Positions 34,360 to 42,703 of a stretch of 64,000 nt of DNA are shown piece by piece (position 1 is the stretch's first letter; each line of letters begins with the position of its first letter). A program made the translations under genes and the position numbers. The notes under the pieces were generated by a model, which made no database searches, had not been told where the DNA came from, and saw only the letters and a list, made by a program, of their open reading frames with translations. The stretch is from positions 1 to 64,000 of the forward strand of contig NZ_JBNCMT010000016.1 in the NCBI RefSeq assembly GCF_049846925.1, given 5' to 3'. Source of the DNA: Brevibacillus_H sp049846925 (GTDB lineage Bacteria; Bacillota; Bacilli; Brevibacillales; Brevibacillaceae).

Positions 34360-35259
34360 TTACGCCTTCACCTTAATCACTTTTGCCACTGCATCTTCTT
34401 CCTCGAATTTCGCATCAATCTTGGCTGTCAATACGATGATGAACTGTCTCGCACGAATATCTTTCTCCACTTCGATTCGAATATCACTGTTGATACCCAC
34501 TGCAATATTTTTAGGATGACATAGCAGCATATCGGATACGATTGTTCCAGAGCCATTGTCGTAGTTTTGCAGCATTGCAATTCCTTTTACTGGAATACCG
34601 TAAACCGTTGACGGACCTCCATCACCCGCCACAGGCTGACGAGCGGCGATCATATCTTTCCACTCCAATTCAGCAGCGTATGAGGTATAGAATTTCCACT
34701 CTGCCGGGTTGCGTAGATATTTAGCTGGAATGGCAAGATGCCCTTTCTTAAACGCTGTACGATCAAGCTGTGCCGAAGCAAAATCAACGACATGAGAAAC
34801 AGCTTGTTTACGAATGCCGGGAAGCAATTGGAGGAATGCGTCTGAAGAACTTGGGTCTCCATTAACGACTAACTCTTCCAAATCAATCGCCATACGCTCG
34901 GCAAGCATTTGCATCAAGACATCTTGCATATTGCTGCCAGCAATATTGTTTTCTAGCGAATCATAGGTAATACGCACTTCTGCCATCACTTCCTTGGCAT
35001 CAAGCTGGATCGTTCCAGGTCCGGCACTAGCCGCACTATCAGCACCAGGACGGAGAATGCGAGAGCCAAATCCAATCTTCTCAATTTTCATCTGATCTGA
35101 TTTCATTTGTACCAGACGAACATCCTTTAATAGAGTTGGAGCTGCTTGGATCATACTGAAAAATTTGATGGATTGCTCTGGACTCATCAGCCCGCCAGAA
35201 GAGAGATCAGATAGGCTCATTGCTGCTTTTTCGATAATTTGTCTATTGGTTAGTCCCAT
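34360..35259 (-). CDS. Major capsid protein (XkdG-like)
   Basis: The 299-aa protein starts at MGLTNRQIIEKAAMSLSD behind AAGGAGG; the longer open frame upstream has no similarity. Features include LEELVVNGDPSSSDAFLQLLPGIRK and a C-terminal DMLLCHPKNIAVGINSDIRIE...IRARQFIIVLTAKIDAKFEEEDAVAKV stretch typical of HK97-fold capsid proteins in PBSX-type phages. It builds the phage head. Confidence 0.9.
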   Translation of the reverse strand: MGLTNRQIIEKAAMSLSDLSSGGLMSPEQSIKFFSMIQAAPTLLKDVRLVQMKSDQMKIEKIGFGSRILRPGADSAASAGPGTIQLDAKEVMAEVRITYDSLENNIAGSNMQDVLMQMLAERMAIDLEELVVNGDPSSSDAFLQLLPGIRKQAVSHVVDFASAQLDRTAFKKGHLAIPAKYLRNPAEWKFYTSYAAELEWKDMIAARQPVAGDGGPSTVYGIPVKGIAMLQNYDNGSGTIVSDMLLCHPKNIAVGINSDIRIEVEKDIRARQFIIVLTAKIDAKFEEEDAVAKVIKVKA

Positions 35260-35281
35260 TGTTACCGTGCCTCCTTGGTTT

Positions 35282-36214
35282 CTATAGCTTAAAAAGCCCA
35301 TCCCACACAGATTTTTGTTTCTGTGTATACATGTGCCCCTGTGTTTCAAGTGCTTTGGAAATTCCTCGAGCTTTCTCTAAATTTCCAATGCGTTCGTGCA
35401 GTGACGTAATTTCTGATGCAATCACATCGTGGAATTGCTTAGCAATAGGTTGTTCATTTGGCTTTTTTCCCACTGCTTGCAATAAATCGTTGCAGGTTGC
35501 AACCGTCGTCAGCACGTTCGCAAAATCAAGTGCAACTTTTCGCAGCTGTTCCACATCAGGAAATTCCTTCTGCATCTCACTTGAAAAAACGTCTTCAAAC
35601 TTTGTAAACTCACCCCAGAATACAGGCTTTTGTTCTTCGCCATACATGTTGCCGATTGTCTCTTCTTTGGCAACTTTTTTTCCTTGAAAAAAGTTCTGAG
35701 CAGTTTGGAAGCTTTTCATCATGCTGACATCATCCTCTGAGCTTTCTGTTATCACTTCGGCAGTGCCACCCATGCTGTAGCCTGTGATATGTCCATTTTT
35801 GATCTCTTCCCAGATATCATCGGAAGCTCTGGTAACCAGTACCCAGGAGCCTTTGGGAATGATTTGTCCGCCTATTTCCAAATCTTCTGGCACCACATAG
35901 GATTCAACCACTTTTCCAAATCCAGCTTCAAAGTTATGCTGCTTATCGATGTTTTGATAGTTTTCCATGAAACGATGGGCAGCTTGCTCGATTTCTTCAG
36001 CGGTCATATAATCCCCCTGCGAATCCACCACGTCAGGCTGATAGACGATCCCATATACCAGCTTCTGCTCATCACTGGCTTTGGTTAACACTTTGACTTC
36101 CTTTTGGAACACAGGCGGCTGATTTGACTTAAGCAGAAAAAAACGGTGCCGATTCGCAGCTTTGTCAACATAGGACACATGGGTAATAAAAGCGTTTGTT
36201 AATTGTCTTGGCAT
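35282..36214 (-). CDS. XkdF-like protein (prohead protease/scaffold type)
   Basis: The ATG at 36214 is preceded by AAAGGAGGTG; the open frame upstream is chance. The product of 310 aa has VYGIVYQPDVVDSQGDYMTAEEI near residue 65, then QHNFEAGFGKVVESYVV and GSWVLVTRASDDIWEEIKNGHITGYSMGG, which fit XkdF/peptidase S78-type domains. The C-terminal 150 residues are helical and may act as scaffold. It is separated from the portal and MuF genes by the toxin-immunity cassette and a terminator. Confidence 0.85.
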   Translation of the reverse strand: MPRQLTNAFITHVSYVDKAANRHRFFLLKSNQPPVFQKEVKVLTKASDEQKLVYGIVYQPDVVDSQGDYMTAEEIEQAAHRFMENYQNIDKQHNFEAGFGKVVESYVVPEDLEIGGQIIPKGSWVLVTRASDDIWEEIKNGHITGYSMGGTAEVITESSEDDVSMMKSFQTAQNFFQGKKVAKEETIGNMYGEEQKPVFWGEFTKFEDVFSSEMQKEFPDVEQLRKVALDFANVLTTVATCNDLLQAVGKKPNEQPIAKQFHDVIASEITSLHERIGNLEKARGISKALETQGHMYTQKQKSVWDGLFKL

Positions 36215-36255
36215 AGTTTCACCTCCTTTCAAAGGAGTTTTGAAGGTTTTAGGGT

Positions 36256-36293
36256 ATAGAAAAAGCCTTTTACTCTGTTGGAGTAGAAGGCTT
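36256..36293 (-). terminator. Terminator after the immunity gene
   Basis: AAGCCTT-TACTC pairs with GAGTA-AAGGCTT around a 5-nt loop, and TTTTTC follows on the minus strand. It lies between the immunity gene and the XkdF-like gene, inside the head operon. Confidence 0.8.
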
Positions 36294-36314
36294 ATCATTT
36301 TAATCGTATACTTA

Positions 36315-36818
36315 TTATTTTGTATAAAGTTTTGACAGTAATTCCGTAAAGGTACTACAGATAGGGACAATCGCTTCCCGTTGATATTCTTCAAGAGATT
36401 TTTCTTCAAGTTCTTCTTCAGAAAGGTCATCTTCTGATACACTGAGTTCATGATCCCAGAACACAATAATTGGTTCGTCTTGTTTTCCATTTTTGTAGTC
36501 AAAACAGATATAATTTCCACCTGGATCATTTGCGAAAGGAATGATTCCATCTGGTAATTCTTCAGAAATCCTGTTGTATTTTTCCGGAATATAGATTTTA
36601 CTGGTAGGATCAAAAGTTAATAACTCTCCGAATGATGTAGCATCATTGCTACCAATGTCTAAACGATTAGGGTAGGGTTTGCCACCATGGTTTTCTAAAA
36701 CACATAAAATATAATCTTGAGGAAACTTGACGTCAAAAAATTCTTCTACATTTCTTATGTCTGTTATTGTTGGTGGATTAATTCTAGAATCCCATTTTAC
36801 CTTATTGGAATTATCCAT
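36315..36818 (-). CDS. SMI1/KNR4 (SUKH) immunity protein
   Basis: The 167-aa acidic protein shows the SUKH-1 pattern: an N-terminal helix with I.DVEEFFDVKFPQDYI-like text (ITDIRNVEEFFDVKFPQDYI), LPDGIIPFANDPGGNYICFDYK near residue 85 and a C-terminal helix STFTELLSKLY. The ATG follows AAGGGGAG. It starts 24 nt after the stop of the toxin-bearing MuF gene. SUKH proteins neutralise polymorphic-toxin nucleases, so it should bind the WHH domain encoded just upstream and protect the lysogen. Confidence 0.88.
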   Translation of the reverse strand: MDNSNKVKWDSRINPPTITDIRNVEEFFDVKFPQDYILCVLENHGGKPYPNRLDIGSNDATSFGELLTFDPTSKIYIPEKYNRISEELPDGIIPFANDPGGNYICFDYKNGKQDEPIIVFWDHELSVSEDDLSEEELEEKSLEEYQREAIVPICSTFTELLSKLYTK

Positions 36819-36842
36819 CTATTTACTCCCCTTAAAAAAATT

Positions 36843-38303
36843 TCAATTTCCCTTTCCCCAAATTGCATTTCCACCAGTATGCTTCGCTTCATCATGATAA
36901 TCCTCATCCACTAATTGCATTTTTCCTTCTATTTGATGATGATGCCATGTTAGGCCTGATATTTTGGATGCGCCTTTTTCTATATCAGAAAGTTGTTCTG
37001 AAGTAAAATTACTTTTGTCTATTTCTCCTCTTTCTATAGATTCTTTTAATTTTTGTGTACAAATCTTGAAATGGTCATCTCTATCTAACTTAAAATTTTT
37101 TGCCTCTAATTGTAGTTCATACTTGGAATACTTATCAAATATTGGAAAACCAATTATATCAAATTCTACATCTTTATAAACAGTACCTGCTCTTGATTGA
37201 TTTTTAATGGAAGGACGATTATTTGTAGGATCATTTAAATACTTTTCAACATTTTCAATCGTCTTTTTAAACTCTTCCTTGCTAGCATATCCTTTTACAG
37301 ACTCTACTTTATTCAAGCATTCTTCCAAACTTGTATAACCGATAGGAATAATTTTTTTAACACCATCAATAACCCTAACTACAGCTTGATTATTATCCTT
37401 TGGAACTTTTACTTTTAATTCTTGAATGACTTGCCTTAACATCTTCTCTTTCTCTACTTTAGGCAACTTTAGCACACTCTGATCAATAGAAGGCACGAGC
37501 CTGCAACGACACCTCACCCGCTCACTCGCAGGCAAAGAAGGGTCTCTCGGAAATTGCGCTTGATATCCATTCACCTGAAATTCTTCATTTGTTCCAATCG
37601 TCGTACCGCTTAAAGAGACATGAGCTGGTCTGCTCATGCCCCCTCCAGATAAACTATGCTGCCATGTCTTCCCGTTAACCGCTGGAGATTGCCGATATGC
37701 CTCCCACTCAGCTATTCCTTGTGCCGTCATGGTCTCTGTAACTGCTATCGTACGTGCGCGGGAACGGTCAAACTCTGGAAGATTCCTCAAAACTCGCAGA
37801 AAGGCTTCAGGCGAACCTTTAGTCGCTTTCTCCAAAAGCAACTCTCTTTCTATTGCTTGGTGAGTATACTCCTTCACATGGGTGGCAAGTTCCTTTGACC
37901 AGTTTTTGATCCGATCATTAGCATCCTTGGAGACTCCGACAAAAGGAACATCTTTATCTATGTCCCCCATGATCGTTTTGGAAAAATGCTTTACTGCCTG
38001 ACCCAGAAACGTCTTGTTCACCTTTTCCATCTCTTTGTCAAACTCATCACTAGCAAATACTTCTTTTTTCAAGTGGGTGGAGATGTCATCCAATGTGGTC
38101 TTTTCCGATACGTCAGCGGAAATTTGACCAATAAAAAAACTCCTTTCTTTTCGAAGGAGTTTAGCAATCTTCTTTTCATATTCACTTTCTAGATTCACAA
38201 TGTCCTTTGAATTTGGAAAGTCAGACAACTGCTCCAGTAATTCATCGTCTTCCCCTTTGATAATTCGTTTAATAGCCTTTAGTAGACGTTTGATCTTTTC
38301 CAA
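36843..38303 (-). CDS. SPP1 gp7/MuF head protein with C-terminal WHH nuclease toxin domain
   Basis: The 486-aa protein has a helical N-terminus, a MuF-type domain at about 183-272 (RARTIAVTETMTAQGIAEW, then RPAHVSLSGTTI and the CRCRLVP end), a linker, and a C-terminal toxin domain at about 370-486. That domain ends with LTWHHHQIEGKMQLV (W453, H454-H456) and EAKHTGGNAIWGK, the hallmark of WHH HNH/ENDO VII nucleases of polymorphic toxins. The TTG start follows GAGGAGG and overlaps the portal gene. The last third is visibly more AT-rich than the neighbouring genes, suggesting acquisition of the toxin tip and its immunity gene as a unit. Confidence 0.9.
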   Translation of the reverse strand: MEKIKRLLKAIKRIIKGEDDELLEQLSDFPNSKDIVNLESEYEKKIAKLLRKERSFFIGQISADVSEKTTLDDISTHLKKEVFASDEFDKEMEKVNKTFLGQAVKHFSKTIMGDIDKDVPFVGVSKDANDRIKNWSKELATHVKEYTHQAIERELLLEKATKGSPEAFLRVLRNLPEFDRSRARTIAVTETMTAQGIAEWEAYRQSPAVNGKTWQHSLSGGGMSRPAHVSLSGTTIGTNEEFQVNGYQAQFPRDPSLPASERVRCRCRLVPSIDQSVLKLPKVEKEKMLRQVIQELKVKVPKDNNQAVVRVIDGVKKIIPIGYTSLEECLNKVESVKGYASKEEFKKTIENVEKYLNDPTNNRPSIKNQSRAGTVYKDVEFDIIGFPIFDKYSKYELQLEAKNFKLDRDDHFKICTQKLKESIERGEIDKSNFTSEQLSDIEKGASKISGLTWHHHQIEGKMQLVDEDYHDEAKHTGGNAIWGKGN

Positions 38304-39801
38304 TCAAAGTCGCCTCCTCTAAAACATCCCTGACATCCTTCAGTACTGAAATCATATCCTCAGATTTGGTTACTGCTACAGCAGCATCTGAGCCAGCCCC
38401 TGATTCTGCCGTATTTCCTGCTGGCAGGTTGAACTTGGCATCCGTGAAGTTCTCAAGCTCCTTGCCGATCACCCTACCTACTTCCTCGCGTAAATCATTA
38501 GGGGCTACCGCGCCTGCTTTCACATAGACATCCAACAATCTCGCTTTCTCTTCCGAATCACTAATCTCTGGTCCTCGGAAGTATAGAATCGTGGATGCCA
38601 GTTGATACTCAGCCAATAACTTGTGGTTAATAATAAACTCCAATGAATTGCGCTCTGGTTTGAACACCTGATCTTCCGTCAATTTTCTTGCGGTATCTGC
38701 TGTAGCTCGGTTGTAATCCGTTGAACGGCCGACGAAGATATCCGGCAAACGGAAGGCAGATTGTACTTTTTTCCGTGAAGCTTCGTCATATTCCAGAAAA
38801 AGCGCATCCTGCTGCAACATATCTGCCAGGCTTTTCAGCTCGATCTTGACGCCTTTATCTGCTTTTCCATCCACTTCCCTCTCCAGTCCCTCTGCTTCAA
38901 TGAGCAGAAACTTATGAGCGTTCTCAGTACCTTCGACAGATGATGCATAATCGGCCAAGGCTTGTTCACTCTGTTCAGACAATGTACCGTTTGAAATAAT
39001 AATAGCCGCTGGTGTATGGCGACCATTCTCAAAATAACGATAATTCAATTCTTCTGCCCTACGCGCGCCTGTCATGTGAATAGAGTGTCCTACCCATCTT
39101 GGCACCCCATACGTTCCGCTGCCAATTTTCAAGTGGAGCATTTCATTTGCTTCAAATTCAGGTTCTACTTCCAAAACATACTCCCCGGTACGACTGTCCA
39201 TTTTGCGCGGATCACCAAACTCTTTAAACCAAACATTGCGTGTTCCTATTTTTTGAGCGTATTTTCGAAACCGTTTTTTTCGATAGAATATGTTACCGTC
39301 TCGCATGTAGGTAACATTAACGGGTTCCCCCAACTTTGTCAGACGTACATACGTCGGGTCGACGATCTCGCCACCATCTGGACGGCCCGTGCCGTTTCGT
39401 AAAATTTCTAAATAGGCATTTCCATAAATTTCCCTGTGCTCAATGGCTTCCCCTAAAACATCTTCAAACGATTGGTCGAAGTTGAAGTGTTTTATAAATG
39501 ATTTCAGAAAGTCCCATTCCGCTTTCATTTCTGGAGTTTCTTCCATTTTGGTTTCATCTTCTACATATTTTGGCGTTGCTCCAAAGCCTACAATATTACG
39601 TCTGTATGTCTCTACACATTGCTTCAAAATTGTACTGTTATCATAAATCGAATACAGATCCTCAGGTGAATAAGGAAGTTCAATCAAATCATTGTCTTGG
39701 TAAAAACGATGGTACTTTTCTTCTTCGACAGCAGTTTTACCCTCGGCTTTCGAAATTTGATTTTGCTGTGACTTAATAACACGAACATTAACCTTGTTCA
39801 T
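38269..39801 (-). CDS. Phage portal protein
   Basis: The 510-aa protein contains HREIYGNAYLEILRNGTGRPDG near residue 130, WVGHSIHMTGARRAEELNYRYFENGRHTPAAIIISNG at 235-275 and VGRSTDYNRATADTARKLTEDQVFKPE, typical of SPP1/PBSX XkdE-type portals. GGGAGGAAAGTAG precedes the ATG. It forms the DNA entry ring. It overlaps the MuF gene by 35 nt, as in SPP1-like head operons. Confidence 0.92.
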   Translation of the reverse strand: MNKVNVRVIKSQQNQISKAEGKTAVEEEKYHRFYQDNDLIELPYSPEDLYSIYDNSTILKQCVETYRRNIVGFGATPKYVEDETKMEETPEMKAEWDFLKSFIKHFNFDQSFEDVLGEAIEHREIYGNAYLEILRNGTGRPDGGEIVDPTYVRLTKLGEPVNVTYMRDGNIFYRKKRFRKYAQKIGTRNVWFKEFGDPRKMDSRTGEYVLEVEPEFEANEMLHLKIGSGTYGVPRWVGHSIHMTGARRAEELNYRYFENGRHTPAAIIISNGTLSEQSEQALADYASSVEGTENAHKFLLIEAEGLEREVDGKADKGVKIELKSLADMLQQDALFLEYDEASRKKVQSAFRLPDIFVGRSTDYNRATADTARKLTEDQVFKPERNSLEFIINHKLLAEYQLASTILYFRGPEISDSEEKARLLDVYVKAGAVAPNDLREEVGRVIGKELENFTDAKFNLPAGNTAESGAGSDAAVAVTKSEDMISVLKDVRDVLEEATLIGKDQTSTKGY

Positions 39802-39814
39802 CTACTTTCCTCCC

Positions 39815-41557
39815 TCAATACAGATGTTTTCGCGTACGCGATTGTTTTTTCTTGGCTTTTTTGCTGATACTTACTGCCATCTCCAAAGCATCTGGTCCAT
39901 CATCATGATAACCAGTACCGTATTTTTCAAACATTTCTAACAACGTCATATGGCGGCGACTAAAACGAATAGCGGTATTTTCAATATCCGAGAGCATAGA
40001 CTCGATGCGGAGCTCTTTGCGAGTACGTTGGTGTATCTCATGAACTCTTGTTTTAGCTGGGTACCCTTTTTCAATCAGAGCTTGTTTTAGCTTGTGTACA
40101 AAGAATTCCTGTGCCATCTGGGCCTCTGCTGCTATCCCTACTGGTTGCCAAAACAATACTCGATCTACGATAACGCCCATAAATTTATCAGGAGCAGCTC
40201 GTTCGATAAAAGTATCAATTACGTAAATGACTCCTGTTTCACGGTGCTTCGCGATGACTACCATCGCTGAATAATCTCCGCGTTTTTTACCCATGGCGAA
40301 ATCTAATCCAAAATAGATGTCATACTCCACTTGGCTAAATTCACGATGAGGCTCTGTATCAGTCCAATAAAAAAAGCGTTCAGGCTTGAACACTTGGTTT
40401 TCTTCATCTATAGGTTCATTTTGATACTCTGTATGAAATGCTTTTGAGCCCCTGTTCCACTTCCAAGTCATAAGTTCCCAAATAGGTTTTACTTTCTCCC
40501 AAAGAACAACCGCTCCTCTATCCATTTCCGCTTTATTCGCAAGATAAAAGTCTTCTGCCTCCGTAACGCAATGAGGATTTTCTTTGTTTTTATAAATCCG
40601 CCTGCACTCCTCCCACAAATCCATCCGATCGGGGAATTTCATAAGTGCCTTAAATAATCGCGAAGTAAAGTCTGTATACTCCTTCATCACATATAAAAGC
40701 AAGGAATCATAATGAACAGTTGTTCCCAAAAAAATAAACGCTGTTTTCTTACCAGAAGGATCACCAAGCGGCATAACATATTGAGCGAACCAATCACGCA
40801 GCTTTTTCCTGCTTGCTGGTGTCTCAGTATTGTTTCGTCCTTCGACATCGTCACATATGATCAGATCGGGTCGGGTAGCATCCCAGTTTCGACCTCGAAG
40901 AGCTTCTCCAGTAGATGCTGCTTCTACCTTGCAAAGCATATGTCGTCCTTTATCAGCGGCTGGCTGCCATGCGATAAATTCAGTGGAGTTGTCTTTATCA
41001 TTCGTTTGTTTCTTTGGTGATAACAATGGGCCGAAATCATTTCGCAGCTTCTCGTTATGTTTTAACTGATCAGCGATCCAAGCTAAGTTTGCCGTAGATA
41101 CATGAGGTGTTTCTGATATGATGATCGTGTATTTACGTTTACGATAACAAACCTGGTGAATGGGAAATGTCTTGGACAAATAAGACGATTTCGCATGACC
41201 TCTCGGAGCTGCCCAACACACCTTGCCATTAGGTTGCTTGGTAGAAATGACATTCATCATATTACAAAGCTCATGGTGAAATTCTGGTGCATCTTCTATC
41301 GGCAAAGGTATCCAATTACCGCTATTTCCCGGATTGTATACATCTCCAAAGTATTCATGAGCAAAAAATAATAGGTCTACCTCCGCTCGATGAATCCTCT
41401 CCAATCGTTCCAACTCATCTAGCAAGGCATTCAGTTCCACTAGCTCCTCCTTGCTTACGTGTTCATTCTCCGCCATCACATCGATCAGCTCGTAATAGTG
41501 ATGAATGATTTCCTCCCGCTCTTCTCGCTTGACCCAACGGTTATGAATCCATGCCAG
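39815..41557 (-). CDS. terL: Terminase large subunit (ATPase/nuclease)
   Basis: The protein has a Walker A variant APRGHAKSS near residue 94 of the ATG-started form, a Walker B-like LIICDDVEGR, and nuclease motifs FGLDFAMGKKRGDYSAMVV and DGPDALEMAV near the C-terminus. It packages DNA into proheads. The first ATG (41476) has no ribosome binding site, while a CTG at 41557 lies about 5 nt from GGAGGGAG and opens 27 extra codons (AWIHNRWVKREEREEIIHHY) that read like real protein. I therefore extend the gene to 41557; the minimal form is 39815-41476. Confidence 0.9.
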   Translation of the reverse strand: MAWIHNRWVKREEREEIIHHYYELIDVMAENEHVSKEELVELNALLDELERLERIHRAEVDLLFFAHEYFGDVYNPGNSGNWIPLPIEDAPEFHHELCNMMNVISTKQPNGKVCWAAPRGHAKSSYLSKTFPIHQVCYRKRKYTIIISETPHVSTANLAWIADQLKHNEKLRNDFGPLLSPKKQTNDKDNSTEFIAWQPAADKGRHMLCKVEAASTGEALRGRNWDATRPDLIICDDVEGRNNTETPASRKKLRDWFAQYVMPLGDPSGKKTAFIFLGTTVHYDSLLLYVMKEYTDFTSRLFKALMKFPDRMDLWEECRRIYKNKENPHCVTEAEDFYLANKAEMDRGAVVLWEKVKPIWELMTWKWNRGSKAFHTEYQNEPIDEENQVFKPERFFYWTDTEPHREFSQVEYDIYFGLDFAMGKKRGDYSAMVVIAKHRETGVIYVIDTFIERAAPDKFMGVIVDRVLFWQPVGIAAEAQMAQEFFVHKLKQALIEKGYPAKTRVHEIHQRTRKELRIESMLSDIENTAIRFSRRHMTLLEMFEKYGTGYHDDGPDALEMAVSISKKAKKKQSRTRKHLY

Positions 41558-41575
41558 AACATCTCCCTCCTATCC

Positions 41576-42004
41576 CTACTCTTTCGTATCATCACTGATG
41601 GATGGACCCTCTGTCACCTTTTTTCGATTACGTTTATACTCCTCAAGACGTTTTTTAATTGCCTCGGTGTCCCAAGTAGCCATCCCTGTATGCTTCATTA
41701 AGTGAACCTGCTCTGTAAGAAGACCATGAGCTTGCAGAAAAGTTTTCGCCATCGTAGCATTTCCTTGCTCAATCGCTATTTCAGGCATTCTATTCAACAA
41801 ATCTGGCAACTTATCAGTGGTTTGCTTGATCATCTCTCTTTTTAACTGTTCGAGAAAAAAATCATCATTTTTCCATTCTTCAATGATTTTTTTTGTAGTC
41901 CCACATTCCCTCGCTATTTTTGCTAGAGTTGGACGCAATTCCTTTGGCAAAGCTAAATAGCTGATTGCTATTCTTTGTTCCGGCAGCAATTCCTTTTTAT
42001 TCAA
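41576..42004 (-). CDS. terS: Terminase small subunit-like (phBC6A51-type HTH) protein
   Basis: The 142-aa protein starts with a helix-turn-helix region (LPKELRPTLAKIARECGTTKKIIEEW) and continues as helices, like phBC6A51-family small terminases. A TTG at 42004 lies 6-8 nt from GAGAGGAGTG; an ATG at 42037 is an alternative without good spacing. It lies directly before the large terminase and would recognise phage DNA. Confidence 0.78.
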   Translation of the reverse strand: MNKKELLPEQRIAISYLALPKELRPTLAKIARECGTTKKIIEEWKNDDFFLEQLKREMIKQTTDKLPDLLNRMPEIAIEQGNATMAKTFLQAHGLLTEQVHLMKHTGMATWDTEAIKKRLEEYKRNRKKVTEGPSISDDTKE

Positions 42005-42029
42005 GGTAATCACTCCTCTCCTGCTGCTA

Positions 42030-42470
42030 TTACTCATATACCTCAATTTTCAAAGCATGGGCCAATTTATTAAATGCACGTGATCGAAGACGATAATAAG
42101 TTGCATGTGTCATATCCAGTTGAATGTATGTTTCGATGTCTGTCATATCGTCATCACCAAACCATCGGACCATGATTAGTTCTCGTTCCTTTTTCGGCAG
42201 AGAATTTACAGCCTCTAACACGTTCCTCACATGCTCTGATCGCATTCGCTCAATATCAGCATTCTTGATTGCCGCACTCTCTGTACTACTGTGAAATTGA
42301 TTTGTCTCAGATCTGAGAACAAGCTGATATCCAGCCGTTGTTCCTACCTCTACTTTTGGATGAAAGCCCATGCAAATAAAATCTCTTGCCAGATCTAATG
42401 CCACTTTTACATTTTTCATCGTGCTTGCATGATTAATTTTTGGTAGTAAAAAAGCCAATGCTTGATTCAA
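42030..42470 (-). CDS. ArpU-family phage transcriptional regulator
   Basis: The 146-aa protein has the ArpU layout: an N-terminal helix block (LLPKINHASTMKNVKVALDLARDF) and a sigma-region-4-like C-terminus (NSLPKKERELIMVRWFGDDD...THATYYRLRSRAFNKLAHALK). The TTG start at 42470 follows a GGGGGGG ribosome binding site and gives the usual family length. ArpU proteins control late gene expression in Gram-positive phages. It lies just ahead of the terminases. Confidence 0.82.
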   Translation of the reverse strand: MNQALAFLLPKINHASTMKNVKVALDLARDFICMGFHPKVEVGTTAGYQLVLRSETNQFHSSTESAAIKNADIERMRSEHVRNVLEAVNSLPKKERELIMVRWFGDDDMTDIETYIQLDMTHATYYRLRSRAFNKLAHALKIEVYE

Positions 42471-42629
42471 ACTGCAACCCCCCCTATTTTTATCACTACA
42501 AACTAGTGTTACTTTTGCGTCAAACACAAAGCTTCCTTTTCACTCCTCCTTGCGGTGTATACTTCCCTTACATAACCAATATAGGAAGAATCTCTCTTAT
42601 TCTTAACAATCTAAAATAATAATCATTAG

Positions 42630-42649
42630 AAAACTCGGCGATTGCCGAG
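42630..42649 (-). terminator. Hairpin between phage regulator genes
   Basis: CTCGGC-GATT-GCCGAG, a perfect 6-bp stem with TTTTC following on the minus strand. It is the second of two terminators after the sigma factor gene. Confidence 0.7.
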
Positions 42650-42678
42650 CCTTAAGGCGACAGCAGAGTCGTTCTACC

Positions 42679-42703
42679 AAAAAAAGCACCCTTGTTAGGG
42701 AGC
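42679..42703 (-). terminator. Terminator overlapping the sigma factor stop codon
   Basis: GCTCCCT-AACA-AGGGTGC folds with an internal mismatch and is followed by seven T residues on the minus strand. It overlaps the TAA of the phage sigma gene. Confidence 0.72.

Noticed and set aside
35260..36613. Long upstream extensions of the capsid and XkdF-like genes
   Set aside because: Open frame continues upstream of both, but ribosome binding sites lie directly before the internal ATGs at 35259 and 36214, and the extensions show no family similarity.
39640..39665. TTATCATAAATCG, similar to the att core
   Set aside because: It is inside the portal gene and lacks the flanking GAGCC and TAA context; treated as chance.
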